Shown here: positions 13,682 through 19,714 of the stretch, piece after piece
Numbering within the stretch: the stretch's first letter is position 1
How the letters are laid out: the number at the start of each line of letters is the position of its first letter
Source: Holophagales bacterium
Lineage (GTDB): Bacteria > Acidobacteriota > Holophagae > Holophagales > Holophagaceae
DNA length: 22,466 nucleotides
NCBI GenBank assembly: GCA_031281385.1
Contig: JAITFL010000014.1
Span: 1-22,466 of the forward strand
Reading direction: 5' to 3'
Notes under the pieces: generated by a model
What the model was told of the DNA's origin: nothing
The model's database searches: none
The model's input: the letters and a program-made list of their open reading frames with translations, nothing else
Made by a program: the position numbers and the translations under genes

Positions 13682-14776
13682 ATGGGCCGCAAGAAGTTTC
13701 GGCTGGGCCAGAGCAACGACGCCGATGAGATGGACGGCGGGGAACACTATCTAAGAGAAAGAATCGCCGAGAGCAAGCGCCGCCAGATCAGCTCCGAAAG
13801 GCTGGCCACCGAGGCCGAAGAACACGACCCAGATGCTATGCTGCACCTGCCAGACGCAGCGCAGTGGGCGCACCTGCCCGCGGCTACGCTGGCGCAGCGC
13901 CACAGTCAGTGGGTTGACCTACTGCTGGACGATGGATCGGAAATCCGCGCCACGCTTGCTGGAAAACTAAAGGGCATAAAACTGGTCTGCGGCGACAAAG
14001 TGCTATACATTGGCCAGGCTGCTGGGACGCTGGACGACAGACTGCCGCAGGCCCAAGTGGTGGCCGTGCTTCCCAGGAGCCGCCTGTTAAAAAGGGGCGG
14101 CATAGACGACCGCGAGCCTTGGCAACTGGTGTGCGCCAACGCAAACGAGCTTTGGGCATGCACTGCCGTTGTGGATCCCCCCATGCGCCCTGGGCTGCTG
14201 GAGAGGGCATACGCGCTGTCACTGGACGCTGGGATGGCCTTCCGCGTAATAGTAACCAAGAGGGACAGGGCGTCCGCCAAGGACACCTTGCCAGAGCTTG
14301 ATCCCATAAGAGGCTTGGACATACCGATAATAGAGACGAGCGCAAAGACAGGAGCCGGCATAGACAAATTGATGGTGCTGCTCAAAGACAAGGCCATTGC
14401 TCTGCTGGGACACAGCGGCGTTGGGAAGAGCACGCTCATAAACGCCCTGCTGCCGGGGCGCGGCCTCAAGACGGGCGATATTAGCAAGTACGGAACAGGG
14501 CGGCAGACCACCACGTCTGCCCGCTGGATCCAAGTGCCTGGCGGCGGAGCGCTGATTGACACCCCAGGCATCAGGACCCTTTCAGTAAGGGGCCTGAACA
14601 GGGGCCTGCTGCCAAAAATTTTCCCAGAGTTCCCCCCGCAGTGGATAGAGGATCCAATGCCCTACGATCCCGAAGACGAAGCGCTTGACATCCCATACCC
14701 CGAGCGCCTTGCCAGCCTGCAGAGGCTTTGGAGCGAGATGGCGGACAGGAACCCGAATCAGAATGTGCATAGGTAG
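13682..14776 (+). CDS. rsgA: Ribosome small subunit-dependent GTPase A lacking the zinc-binding residues
   Basis: RsgA is a circularly permuted GTPase that checks maturation of the 30S decoding centre. The 364-residue product has a charged N-terminal extension (about 1-70) and an OB domain (about 75-130). The GTPase motifs come in permuted order: G4 TKRD (192-195), G5 TSAK (219-222), G1 GHSGVGKST (243-251), G2 TTT (276-278) and G3 DTPG (293-296). The usual C-terminal domain holds a Cys-Cys-His-Cys zinc site. Here the matching region, about 314-350 (FPEFPPQWIEDPMPYDPEDEALD, then IPYPERLASLQRLW), has no Cys or His at all, although the terminal RY-SY-like helix remains. The usual GRxHTT in the G2 loop is GTGRQTTT. 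Start ATG 13682 lies three bases after efp with a GGGGAGAG site inside efp, indicating a translationally linked pair. Confidence 0.9.
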   Translation: MGRKKFRLGQSNDADEMDGGEHYLRERIAESKRRQISSERLATEAEEHDPDAMLHLPDAAQWAHLPAATLAQRHSQWVDLLLDDGSEIRATLAGKLKGIKLVCGDKVLYIGQAAGTLDDRLPQAQVVAVLPRSRLLKRGGIDDREPWQLVCANANELWACTAVVDPPMRPGLLERAYALSLDAGMAFRVIVTKRDRASAKDTLPELDPIRGLDIPIIETSAKTGAGIDKLMVLLKDKAIALLGHSGVGKSTLINALLPGRGLKTGDISKYGTGRQTTTSARWIQVPGGGALIDTPGIRTLSVRGLNRGLLPKIFPEFPPQWIEDPMPYDPEDEALDIPYPERLASLQRLWSEMADRNPNQNVHR

Positions 14777-14781
14777 GTTTC

Positions 14782-14817
14782 ATACCAATTTGCAACCAAA
14801 CGGTTGCATATTGGTAT
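14782..14817. repeat. Hairpin 1: 16-bp arms, 4-base loop
   Basis: The arms 14782-14797 (starts ATACCAATTTGC) and 14802-14817 pair over 16 bp with one mismatch around the loop AAAC. It begins five bases after the rsgA stop. An approximate inverted copy of its left arm (GCAATTTGGTAT) occurs at 14915-14926, so the three tandem hairpins are themselves bracketed by an imperfect 12-bp inverted repeat. Confidence 0.75.
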
Positions 14818-14834
14818 AAAGGCGGCGGGAACCG

Positions 14835-14891
14835 ACGCCCGCAAGTTTTTGAAAATGCTGGGTTTCCCAGCTTTTTCAAAAACTTTGGCGT
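14835..14891. repeat. Hairpin 2: 20-bp arms, 3-base loop
   Basis: The arms 14843-14862 and 14866-14885 pair over 20 bp with a single mismatch and loop TTT; the tip is GCTGGG with CCCAGC. After a small bulge ACGCC (14835-14839) pairs with GGCGT (14887-14891). This is the longest perfect-like stem in the window. Confidence 0.8.
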
Positions 14892-14893
14892 GA

Positions 14894-14916
14894 GCGTTCA
14901 AATGCAATTTGAACGC
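14894..14916. repeat. Hairpin 3: perfect 10-bp arms, 3-base loop
   Basis: GCGTTCAAAT (14894-14903), GCA, ATTTGAACGC (14907-14916) is a perfect inverted repeat two bases after hairpin 2. Confidence 0.75.
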
Positions 14917-15065
14917 AATTTGGTATCAGGTATCAGGGATTAGGGTAGGCAAGGAAGCGGCTGCGCCACGTCAATTAATGCAGATTCAACGCGTGACACT
15001 GAACGGAGCATTGTTCCCGCATGTAATGCTAGTTGCTTGTGGTCGCTGCGCGGCATCTTTTTATA

Positions 15066-15128
15066 GCAATTCAACTTTTTGTTGTCCATAATCGCAGTAT
15101 CTGATCCACCCCTTGCAATCGTCCTGCG
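15066..15128. repeat. 63-base dispersed repeat, copy B
   Basis: It matches 9038-9100 in the same orientation, 56 of 63 bases by hand alignment. The left flank here is TTATA, joining GCAATTC to give TATAGCAATTC, a string that appears on the right side of copy A. It lies in the palindrome-rich gap between rsgA and hicB. Confidence 0.75.
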
Positions 15129-15145
15129 CATAGTAATTCACGCTT

Positions 15146-15190
15146 GTATTGCTCGCTTAACGGCGGGCCAAGCCCGCCTACGAGCAATAC
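15146..15190. repeat. Compound hairpin with GTATTGCTCG outer and GGCGGGC inner arms
   Basis: GTATTGCTCG (15146-15155) pairs with CGAGCAATAC (15181-15190). Inside, GGCGGGC (15162-15168) pairs with GCCCGCC (15172-15178) around a CAA loop. It forms a two-segment cruciform-capable palindrome separated by an asymmetric internal loop. Confidence 0.75.
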
Positions 15191-15219
15191 GCGGCAAGAA
15201 TTTGCAAGCAAATCCTTGC

Positions 15220-15254
15220 ATAGCACTTCAACCTACAATAGGTTGAAGTGCTAT
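15220..15254. repeat. Perfect 16-bp inverted repeat downstream of hicB
   Basis: ATAGCACTTCAACCTA (15220-15235), CAA, TAGGTTGAAGTGCTAT (15239-15254) is a perfect 16-bp stem with a three-base loop. It is 22 bases beyond the hicB stop codon and could protect or end the hicBA mRNA, although no T-run follows on the minus strand. Confidence 0.75.
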
Positions 15255-15276
15255 AACTTGCACTTTGTAACTGCCA

Positions 15277-15591
15277 TTAGGCGTGAACAGGCAATGTGAG
15301 ACCGTGTTTTGCGGCGTAGGCATCAATGTCCAGCGCTATCCAGTTTACAAAGCCATCTCCAATTCTTTCATCGGGCTTTATGCTCTCAATCGGACTGGCC
15401 GATGGGATGTCCTGACCATCTTCAAGGGATAGCCGTATCCAACCAGACGCGGCATCAACGACCATCAAGATGGCTTCGGTAAGATTGCTGCCATAGGACG
15501 TAACGCCAGGAAGGTCGGGAACTGTAACCGTGTATCCCTCTCCTTCGTTTTTGTCGTTGGGATAAAAGACTGCGGGGTAGCTGAATTTCAT
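15277..15591 (-). CDS. hicB: HicB-family antitoxin
   Basis: HicB antitoxins bind and neutralise the HicA mRNA-cleaving toxin. The 104-residue product has the HicB partial RNase H-like fold: YPAVFYPNDKNEGEGYTVTVPDLPGVTSYG (about 5-34), then the helix TEAILMVVDAASGWIRLSLEDGQDIP. The C-terminal segment VNWIALDIDAYAAKHG matches the family FVN-[IV]-DLD-Y pattern. There is no C-terminal helix-turn-helix or ribbon-helix-helix, so DNA binding is doubtful. ATG at 15591 is preceded by TAGGAGGAAACG, in which TAG is the hicA stop, so hicB translation starts from a strong site just after hicA. The antitoxin looks intact while its toxin gene carries a stop codon. Confidence 0.88.
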   Translation of the reverse strand: MKFSYPAVFYPNDKNEGEGYTVTVPDLPGVTSYGSNLTEAILMVVDAASGWIRLSLEDGQDIPSASPIESIKPDERIGDGFVNWIALDIDAYAAKHGLTLPVHA

Positions 15592-15600
15592 CGTTTCCTC

Positions 15601-15783
15601 CTATTTCAGACCAGCTTGGATGAGTACCGAGTTTATTAGTTTGCGTGGCAAATCGCCTTTGTGGAAAGGGATTGTCACCTTGCCGCGTTTTTCCTTGTGT
15701 TCTTAATGGTAGTGTGAGCCTTCGGCGTTACGCAATTCCCATCCATTGGCTTTGATTATCTTTTCAAGCTCTCTAAACTTCAT
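15601..15783 (-). pseudogene. hicA: hicA toxin gene interrupted by an in-frame TAA
   Basis: HicA is a small double-stranded-RNA-binding-fold RNase toxin. From ATG 15783 the frame reads MKFRELEKIIKANGWELRN, then AEGSHYH, then TAA (15705-15703, codon 27). It continues with EHKEKRGKVTIPFHKGDLP and RKLINSVLIQAGLK to TAG at 15603-15601. Both halves match HicA without any frameshift. The family pattern GSH-x-x-[YF] including catalytic His24 is kept, and TAA replaces what is probably a Tyr codon (TAT or TAC). Full length would be 60 residues, normal for HicA. Truncated at 26 residues it lacks most of the fold and should be inactive. There is no ribosome site; TATAAT ends five bases before the ATG. 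Confidence 0.88.
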
Positions 15784-15788
15784 GCTTA

Positions 15789-15819
15789 ATTATAGCCCCA
15801 GCACTTCGCCGTCGCGCAA
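15789..15819 (-). promoter_or_regulatory. hicAB promoter with overlapping palindrome
   Basis: On the minus strand a perfect -10 box TATAAT (15794-15789) lies 19 bases after TTGCGC (15819-15814). Five bases separate the -10 box from the hicA ATG, so the transcript should be leaderless. GTCGC-4-GCGAC (15811-15824) is a palindrome covering the -35 box and could be an operator. Confidence 0.5.
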
Positions 15820-15847
15820 GCGACTAAAAGAGTCAACCCCAATCTCC

Positions 15848-16642
15848 CTATCCATCAAACAGTCCATCCTTGACTCTAGCCACTCTTTCTTCGGCCATCT
15901 GGCAGTATTCATGCGAGATTTCGATGCCTATGTAGTCGCGGTGGTTTTGCGCTGCGGCGACCGCTGTAGTACCCGAACCCATGAACGGGTCTAGGACAAT
16001 CTTGGCTTCGGTGGACGATATTATCCTATCTATCAGTGCTACGGGGTATGGAGCTGGATGCTTGTTGTCCATTTCCTGCGCGAACTCCCATACGTCGCCG
16101 AGAGCGTTGGCCTTGGGCGCGAGCCTGAAATCTGGCTTTGCGATGAGATAGATCACTTCGTAAGTCGGAAGAAAATACCCTGCGTTAAAATTGATCCCGC
16201 CCTTTCTCTGCCAGATGATTATTTGGCGCACTGGGAAGCCGCCCACGATGTCTGCCCTGTCCTGAAGCAAGCCGCCCTGCACTCTCCATTTGTGGTTGTA
16301 GAACACTGCTCCGTTATCGGGGACTACGCGAAGCATTTCAGACAGGCACCTGCGCTGCCACACCACGTATTGCTCATGCGGCATGTTGTCATCGTATGTG
16401 GCGTACCCATTGACCAACTCGGCGTTCTTCCACTTTCCCCCGCGCCCGTCTTTCATCCCGTTGCCTGTGGAATTTTTCAGGTTGTATGGCGGGGATGTGA
16501 CAACCAAGTCAACGGAACCGTCTGGGATGCCCTGCGTGACCTCAATGGCATCACCGCAGATAATTTTGTTGCGGTATCTTGCAAGGATGTCTGCTGCTTG
16601 CGGGGCAGTCTGAACCGCGGTTGCCGCCTTTTTGTTGGTCAT
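15848..16642 (-). CDS. Solitary site-specific DNA methyltransferase, beta class
   Basis: The 264-residue protein is an S-adenosylmethionine-dependent amino-methyltransferase that forms N6-methyladenine or N4-methylcytosine. The catalytic motif IV TSPPY (49-53) comes first and the cofactor motif I DPFMGSGTT (218-226) is near the C-terminus, the beta-class order. Between them WQRKGGINFNAGYFLPTYEVIYLIAKP is typical of this subfamily. TSPPY occurs in both N4C and N6A enzymes, so the target base cannot be read from it. No restriction endonuclease gene adjoins it, which suggests an orphan regulatory or protective enzyme. ATG 16642 lacks a clear ribosome site. A perfect TATAAT is found 70-80 bases upstream. 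hicBA follows on the same strand after 64 bases. Confidence 0.88.
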   Translation of the reverse strand: MTNKKAATAVQTAPQAADILARYRNKIICGDAIEVTQGIPDGSVDLVVTSPPYNLKNSTGNGMKDGRGGKWKNAELVNGYATYDDNMPHEQYVVWQRRCLSEMLRVVPDNGAVFYNHKWRVQGGLLQDRADIVGGFPVRQIIIWQRKGGINFNAGYFLPTYEVIYLIAKPDFRLAPKANALGDVWEFAQEMDNKHPAPYPVALIDRIISSTEAKIVLDPFMGSGTTAVAAAQNHRDYIGIEISHEYCQMAEERVARVKDGLFDG

Positions 16643-16718
16643 TTGCTGTTGCCCTGCATCAAATGGTCTGTCCTAGAATCGAAAAACGGTGGTTCATTGA
16701 GTAAGTCGACCATTAAAA

Positions 16719-16724
16719 ATTATA
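16719..16724 (-). promoter_or_regulatory. -10 box of the methyltransferase gene
   Basis: TATAAT on the minus strand (16724-16719) matches the consensus exactly. No good -35 is present at normal spacing. Transcription would start near 16712, giving a leader of about 70 bases. Confidence 0.4.
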
Positions 16725-16886
16725 CCTGATGGCCTTTTTGTTAGCACTGCGCTCTTGGCTCTTGATCCTTGCCACCTAGCCCATCTCTTGCAGCACTTTC
16801 GCGGCATCTTGTAATTTGTAATTAGCCCCTGACCCCTATATTGGGTTATCATTGTCTTCTGTCAAGGCATTGCCCAAGGAGGTTTC

Positions 16887-18305
16887 GTGTTCAAAAGCAT
16901 AGAAGAGGCTAAAAGCCATATAGAGGACTTTGGCTACGTCGCGATAGACCTTAGGTTCAGCGACCTCTGGGGAAGGTGGAGGCACGTAACCATCCCCGTT
17001 GGCCAGTTCAACGAACACTTATTCCGCGATGGGGTTGGCTTCGATGGCTCTTCTGTGGGCTTCAAGTCTGTGAGTTCGGGCGACATGGTGATTCTGCCCG
17101 ACCTATCTTCGGCCTTCTCCGACCCATTCTGCGAACACCCTACGCTGGCCTTCATCTGCTCTGCTTACGAAGCGGACACTAAAGAGCCGTACGCCTACGA
17201 CCCAAGGAACATTGCAATCCGAGCGGAGGAGTTTTTGTGCAAGGAGGGCATTGCGGACGAAAGCATTTGGGGCCCGGAGTACGAATTTTACGTTTTCAGC
17301 AACGTCGAGGTGGAGAATGGCCCCAATGTCGCATCCTACAGGCTAGACAGCATAGAGGGCGACTGGAACGCGCCCGCTGGCCCGCATGGCCACTATCAGC
17401 CGCTGCATGGGGGCTACTACGCGATGCGCCCAAGGGATCAGTTCCACGACATGCGCGCCGAAATGTGCCTAGAACTAGAGGCCATGGGCGTTGAAGTGAA
17501 GTACCACCACCACGAGGTAGGCGGCCCAGGCCAGCTAGAGATAGAGACGCCACTGTTTGGAATACTCAAGGCTGGCGACAGCACACAAAAGGTCAAGTAT
17601 GTAACCAAAAACGTCGCAGCGCGCCACGGCATGAGCGCGACGTACATGCCCAAACCCATTTTCGGCGAGGCCGGCAGCGGCATGCACTTCCATCAGATGC
17701 TGCGGAAGGGCGGGGCCAACCTTTTCTATTCCAAAGATGGCTATGGAAACTTGAGCCAACTGGCGCTTTGGTACATAGGCGGCATACTCAAGCACGGCCC
17801 TGCACTGCTGGCCATAACCAACCCAAGCACCAACAGCTACAGGCGGCTGGTCCCAGGCTTCGAGGCGCCCATCAACGCCTTCTTTAGCCTTGGCAACCGC
17901 AGCGCGGCCATCCGCGTCCCCAAGTACGCCGACCACGAGGACACCGCTCGCTTCGAGTTCAGGCCCCCCGACGCAACGTGCAACGTGTACCTAGCCTTGG
18001 CGGCCCAACTGATGGCGGGCATAGATGGAATAATCAACAAGATAGACCCGACGGCGGAAGGCTTTGGGCCATTCGACGTGAACCTATTTAGCTGGACCGA
18101 TGAAGAGCGCAAAAAGATAAAGGCCCTGCCCACCAGCCTGGGCCAAGCCTGCGACGCACTAGACCGTGACCGCGACTTTTTGCTTAGGGGAGGCGTATTC
18201 GACAAGGCCCAGTTGGAAGACTGGACAAAGGTCCTGCGCCAGCAGTACGCGTCAGTTAAGACTAGGCCGCATCCGTATGAGATGTCGCTGTACTATGATG
18301 CCTAA
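16887..18305 (+). CDS. glnA: Glutamine synthetase type I, lacking the adenylylation tyrosine
   Basis: GlnA makes glutamine from glutamate, ammonia and ATP in a cytoplasmic dodecamer, the main entry of ammonia into metabolism. The 472-residue product (E. coli 469) aligns throughout: FDGSSVG near 53, GPEYEFYVF (metal ligands), HHHEVGGPGQLEIET, GSGMHFHQML (ATP and metal His), NPSTNSYRRLVPGFEAP (glutamate and ammonium sites), FRPPDA and the C-terminal HPYEMSLYYDA. The segment that carries the adenylylated Tyr397 (NLY) in E. coli reads NLF, with Phe401. Control by GlnE-type adenylylation is therefore not possible at that residue. The start is GTG 16887 with AAGGAGG (16877-16882) ahead. The stop codon overlaps that of the convergent MFS gene. 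Confidence 0.96.
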   Translation: MFKSIEEAKSHIEDFGYVAIDLRFSDLWGRWRHVTIPVGQFNEHLFRDGVGFDGSSVGFKSVSSGDMVILPDLSSAFSDPFCEHPTLAFICSAYEADTKEPYAYDPRNIAIRAEEFLCKEGIADESIWGPEYEFYVFSNVEVENGPNVASYRLDSIEGDWNAPAGPHGHYQPLHGGYYAMRPRDQFHDMRAEMCLELEAMGVEVKYHHHEVGGPGQLEIETPLFGILKAGDSTQKVKYVTKNVAARHGMSATYMPKPIFGEAGSGMHFHQMLRKGGANLFYSKDGYGNLSQLALWYIGGILKHGPALLAITNPSTNSYRRLVPGFEAPINAFFSLGNRSAAIRVPKYADHEDTARFEFRPPDATCNVYLALAAQLMAGIDGIINKIDPTAEGFGPFDVNLFSWTDEERKKIKALPTSLGQACDALDRDRDFLLRGGVFDKAQLEDWTKVLRQQYASVKTRPHPYEMSLYYDA

Positions 18306-19501
18306 ACCTTGGCCCCTACCCATCGTCCATTAACTCTCCACACAGCCAGCAGCAGCGCGGCCAGCACGGCGGTACCCGATGTTATCAGGAAGGCAGCCTT
18401 AGTCCCTGCGTGGGTCATCAGCAGACCCATGATTGGGCTGGCCAAAAGGGCGGCGACACCAGTCGCGGTCTGGAATGCGCCGTAGCCAGTCCCTCGGTTC
18501 TCTGGCATCAGCAAGTCCGCCAGTAGGGCTTTTTCCACGCCCTCTGTAAGGCCATAAAAGGCCCCATAGCCAAGGAGAGACGCGCTGAAAACCCCCTTTC
18601 CATCTGCGATGCCCATTGCAGCGTATGCTGCTGCATAGACGATCCAGCCCGTCATGAGGAAGGGCAGGCGGCCAAACTTGTCCGATAGTCTCCCAGCTGG
18701 GATGGCAAGCGCCGCAGCCAGTGCGTTGAAGACCAAGAACAGCGCGAGTATCTCTCTCAACGCGAAGCCGGCCTCTCTCGCCTTTAATACCAAGAAAGCG
18801 TCACTGGAATTGGCCAGCGCGAACAGGAAGGCTATTGCCAAAAACCCCTTTATCTCTTTTGGGGCGCGCCAAGACAGCTTTTTCTGCATCGCCGCGCCCC
18901 TTGGGACGCTGGGGACTCCAAAGACAATTAGCGCAAGCGCGGCAAGACCTATGGGCAGGGCAATCCACACGCAGGCATGGAATGCGGACGAATCCATTGG
19001 CCCCTTGCCAACGCCCAGCGCAAGCACTATGGCAATTCCAGCCATCGCGCCCAATGTGTCTAAAAACCTAGTCACTCCAAAATCGCGCCCAGCGCGTCCC
19101 GCAACTGCTGCATCGGCCACCATTGCGTCCCTCGGTGCGCCGCGCAGGCCCTTGCCCACCTTGTCCAGAACACGGGAGGCGCCAAGCACATAGGCACAGG
19201 AGCTGAACAGGTACAGCGCGCGCCCTGCCACTGAAAGAAAATAGCCGAAAAACACAAACCACTTGCGGCTCTTTGCCCTGTCAGACAGCCAGCCGCTTAT
19301 GCCCTTTAGAAATATGGCCGCGCTCTCTGCGGCTCCCTCGATGACACCCACGAAGGCAGGGCTCTGCCCCAAAAATGCCGTGAGGAAAAGGGGCAGCACC
19401 CTTGCCAAAACCTCGGAAGAGCAGTCGTTGAGGAAGGCCACCCAGCCCAAGCGCAAGGCTATGGAGGGGGCTGGTTTTCTCGTGTCGGCGCAAGTGTCCA
19501 T
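18302..19501 (-). CDS. Major facilitator superfamily transporter
   Basis: The 399-residue protein is an inner-membrane secondary transporter with about 12 hydrophobic segments. The loop after helix 2 carries a motif-A-like GWLSDRAKSRK (70-80), and RVLDKVGKGLRGAPRDA (110-126) is typical of a widespread MFS subfamily with consensus RxxDRxGKGxRxxPRDA. I do not know the substrate of this subfamily; efflux is commonly assumed. ATG 19501 has no ribosome site. A-10-like TACAAT (19515-19510) ends eight bases upstream, and GATAAT is two bases upstream, so the leader is very short or the start lies slightly downstream. The stop codon overlaps glnA antiparallel, leaving no space for a terminator. Codon use is host-like. 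Confidence 0.85.
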   Translation of the reverse strand: MDTCADTRKPAPSIALRLGWVAFLNDCSSEVLARVLPLFLTAFLGQSPAFVGVIEGAAESAAIFLKGISGWLSDRAKSRKWFVFFGYFLSVAGRALYLFSSCAYVLGASRVLDKVGKGLRGAPRDAMVADAAVAGRAGRDFGVTRFLDTLGAMAGIAIVLALGVGKGPMDSSAFHACVWIALPIGLAALALIVFGVPSVPRGAAMQKKLSWRAPKEIKGFLAIAFLFALANSSDAFLVLKAREAGFALREILALFLVFNALAAALAIPAGRLSDKFGRLPFLMTGWIVYAAAYAAMGIADGKGVFSASLLGYGAFYGLTEGVEKALLADLLMPENRGTGYGAFQTATGVAALLASPIMGLLMTHAGTKAAFLITSGTAVLAALLLAVWRVNGRWVGAKV

Positions 19502-19714
19502 GAATTATCATTGTAGATTGAGTGTATTGCAAAACCTAGCCGTATTTGTGCTTTGAGGCACCAGTAGGGGTCAAAGGGTTGATGCGGCTTCACCGCGATG
19601 GTTTTCTAGTTGGGCGGCATCTATTGCGTGGCAGCTTTCAGAAGGATAATGAGTTATGAGTAATGTTTGGATGTTTTATTCTATTTCTAATTCAAAATTG
19701 CAAAAGGATCAACG

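Larger units (their letters stand above)
14777..15276. other. 500-base gene-free region rich in palindromes
   Basis: No open frame here looks like a gene. From left to right the region holds three hairpins in tandem (14782-14817, 14835-14891, 14894-14916), a G-rich TCAGGGATTAGGG stretch (about 14935-14949), copy B of the 63-base repeat (15066-15128), and two more strong hairpins (15146-15190, 15220-15254). It lies between rsgA (ends 14776) and hicB (ends 15277, minus strand), a convergent boundary. Confidence 0.7.

Noticed and set aside
14940..15131. Minus-strand open frame whose peptide resembles one read from copy A of the 63-base repeat
   Set aside because: Similarity comes from the repeat itself. 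The two peptides diverge right after it and no start signal is present.
14777..15276. CRISPR array
   Set aside because: The palindromes differ from each other in sequence and length, spacing is irregular, and there is no cas gene.
14777..15276. Insertion sequence or transposon
   Set aside because: No transposase-like frame and no terminal repeats with target duplications that I can match; only non-autonomous repeats can be argued.
15703..15705. Programmed readthrough or stop-codon reassignment at the TAA in hicA
   Set aside because: TAA ends rplM, rpsI and glnA normally in this window, so reassignment is excluded, and no readthrough-promoting context is evident. Simple nonsense mutation is preferred.
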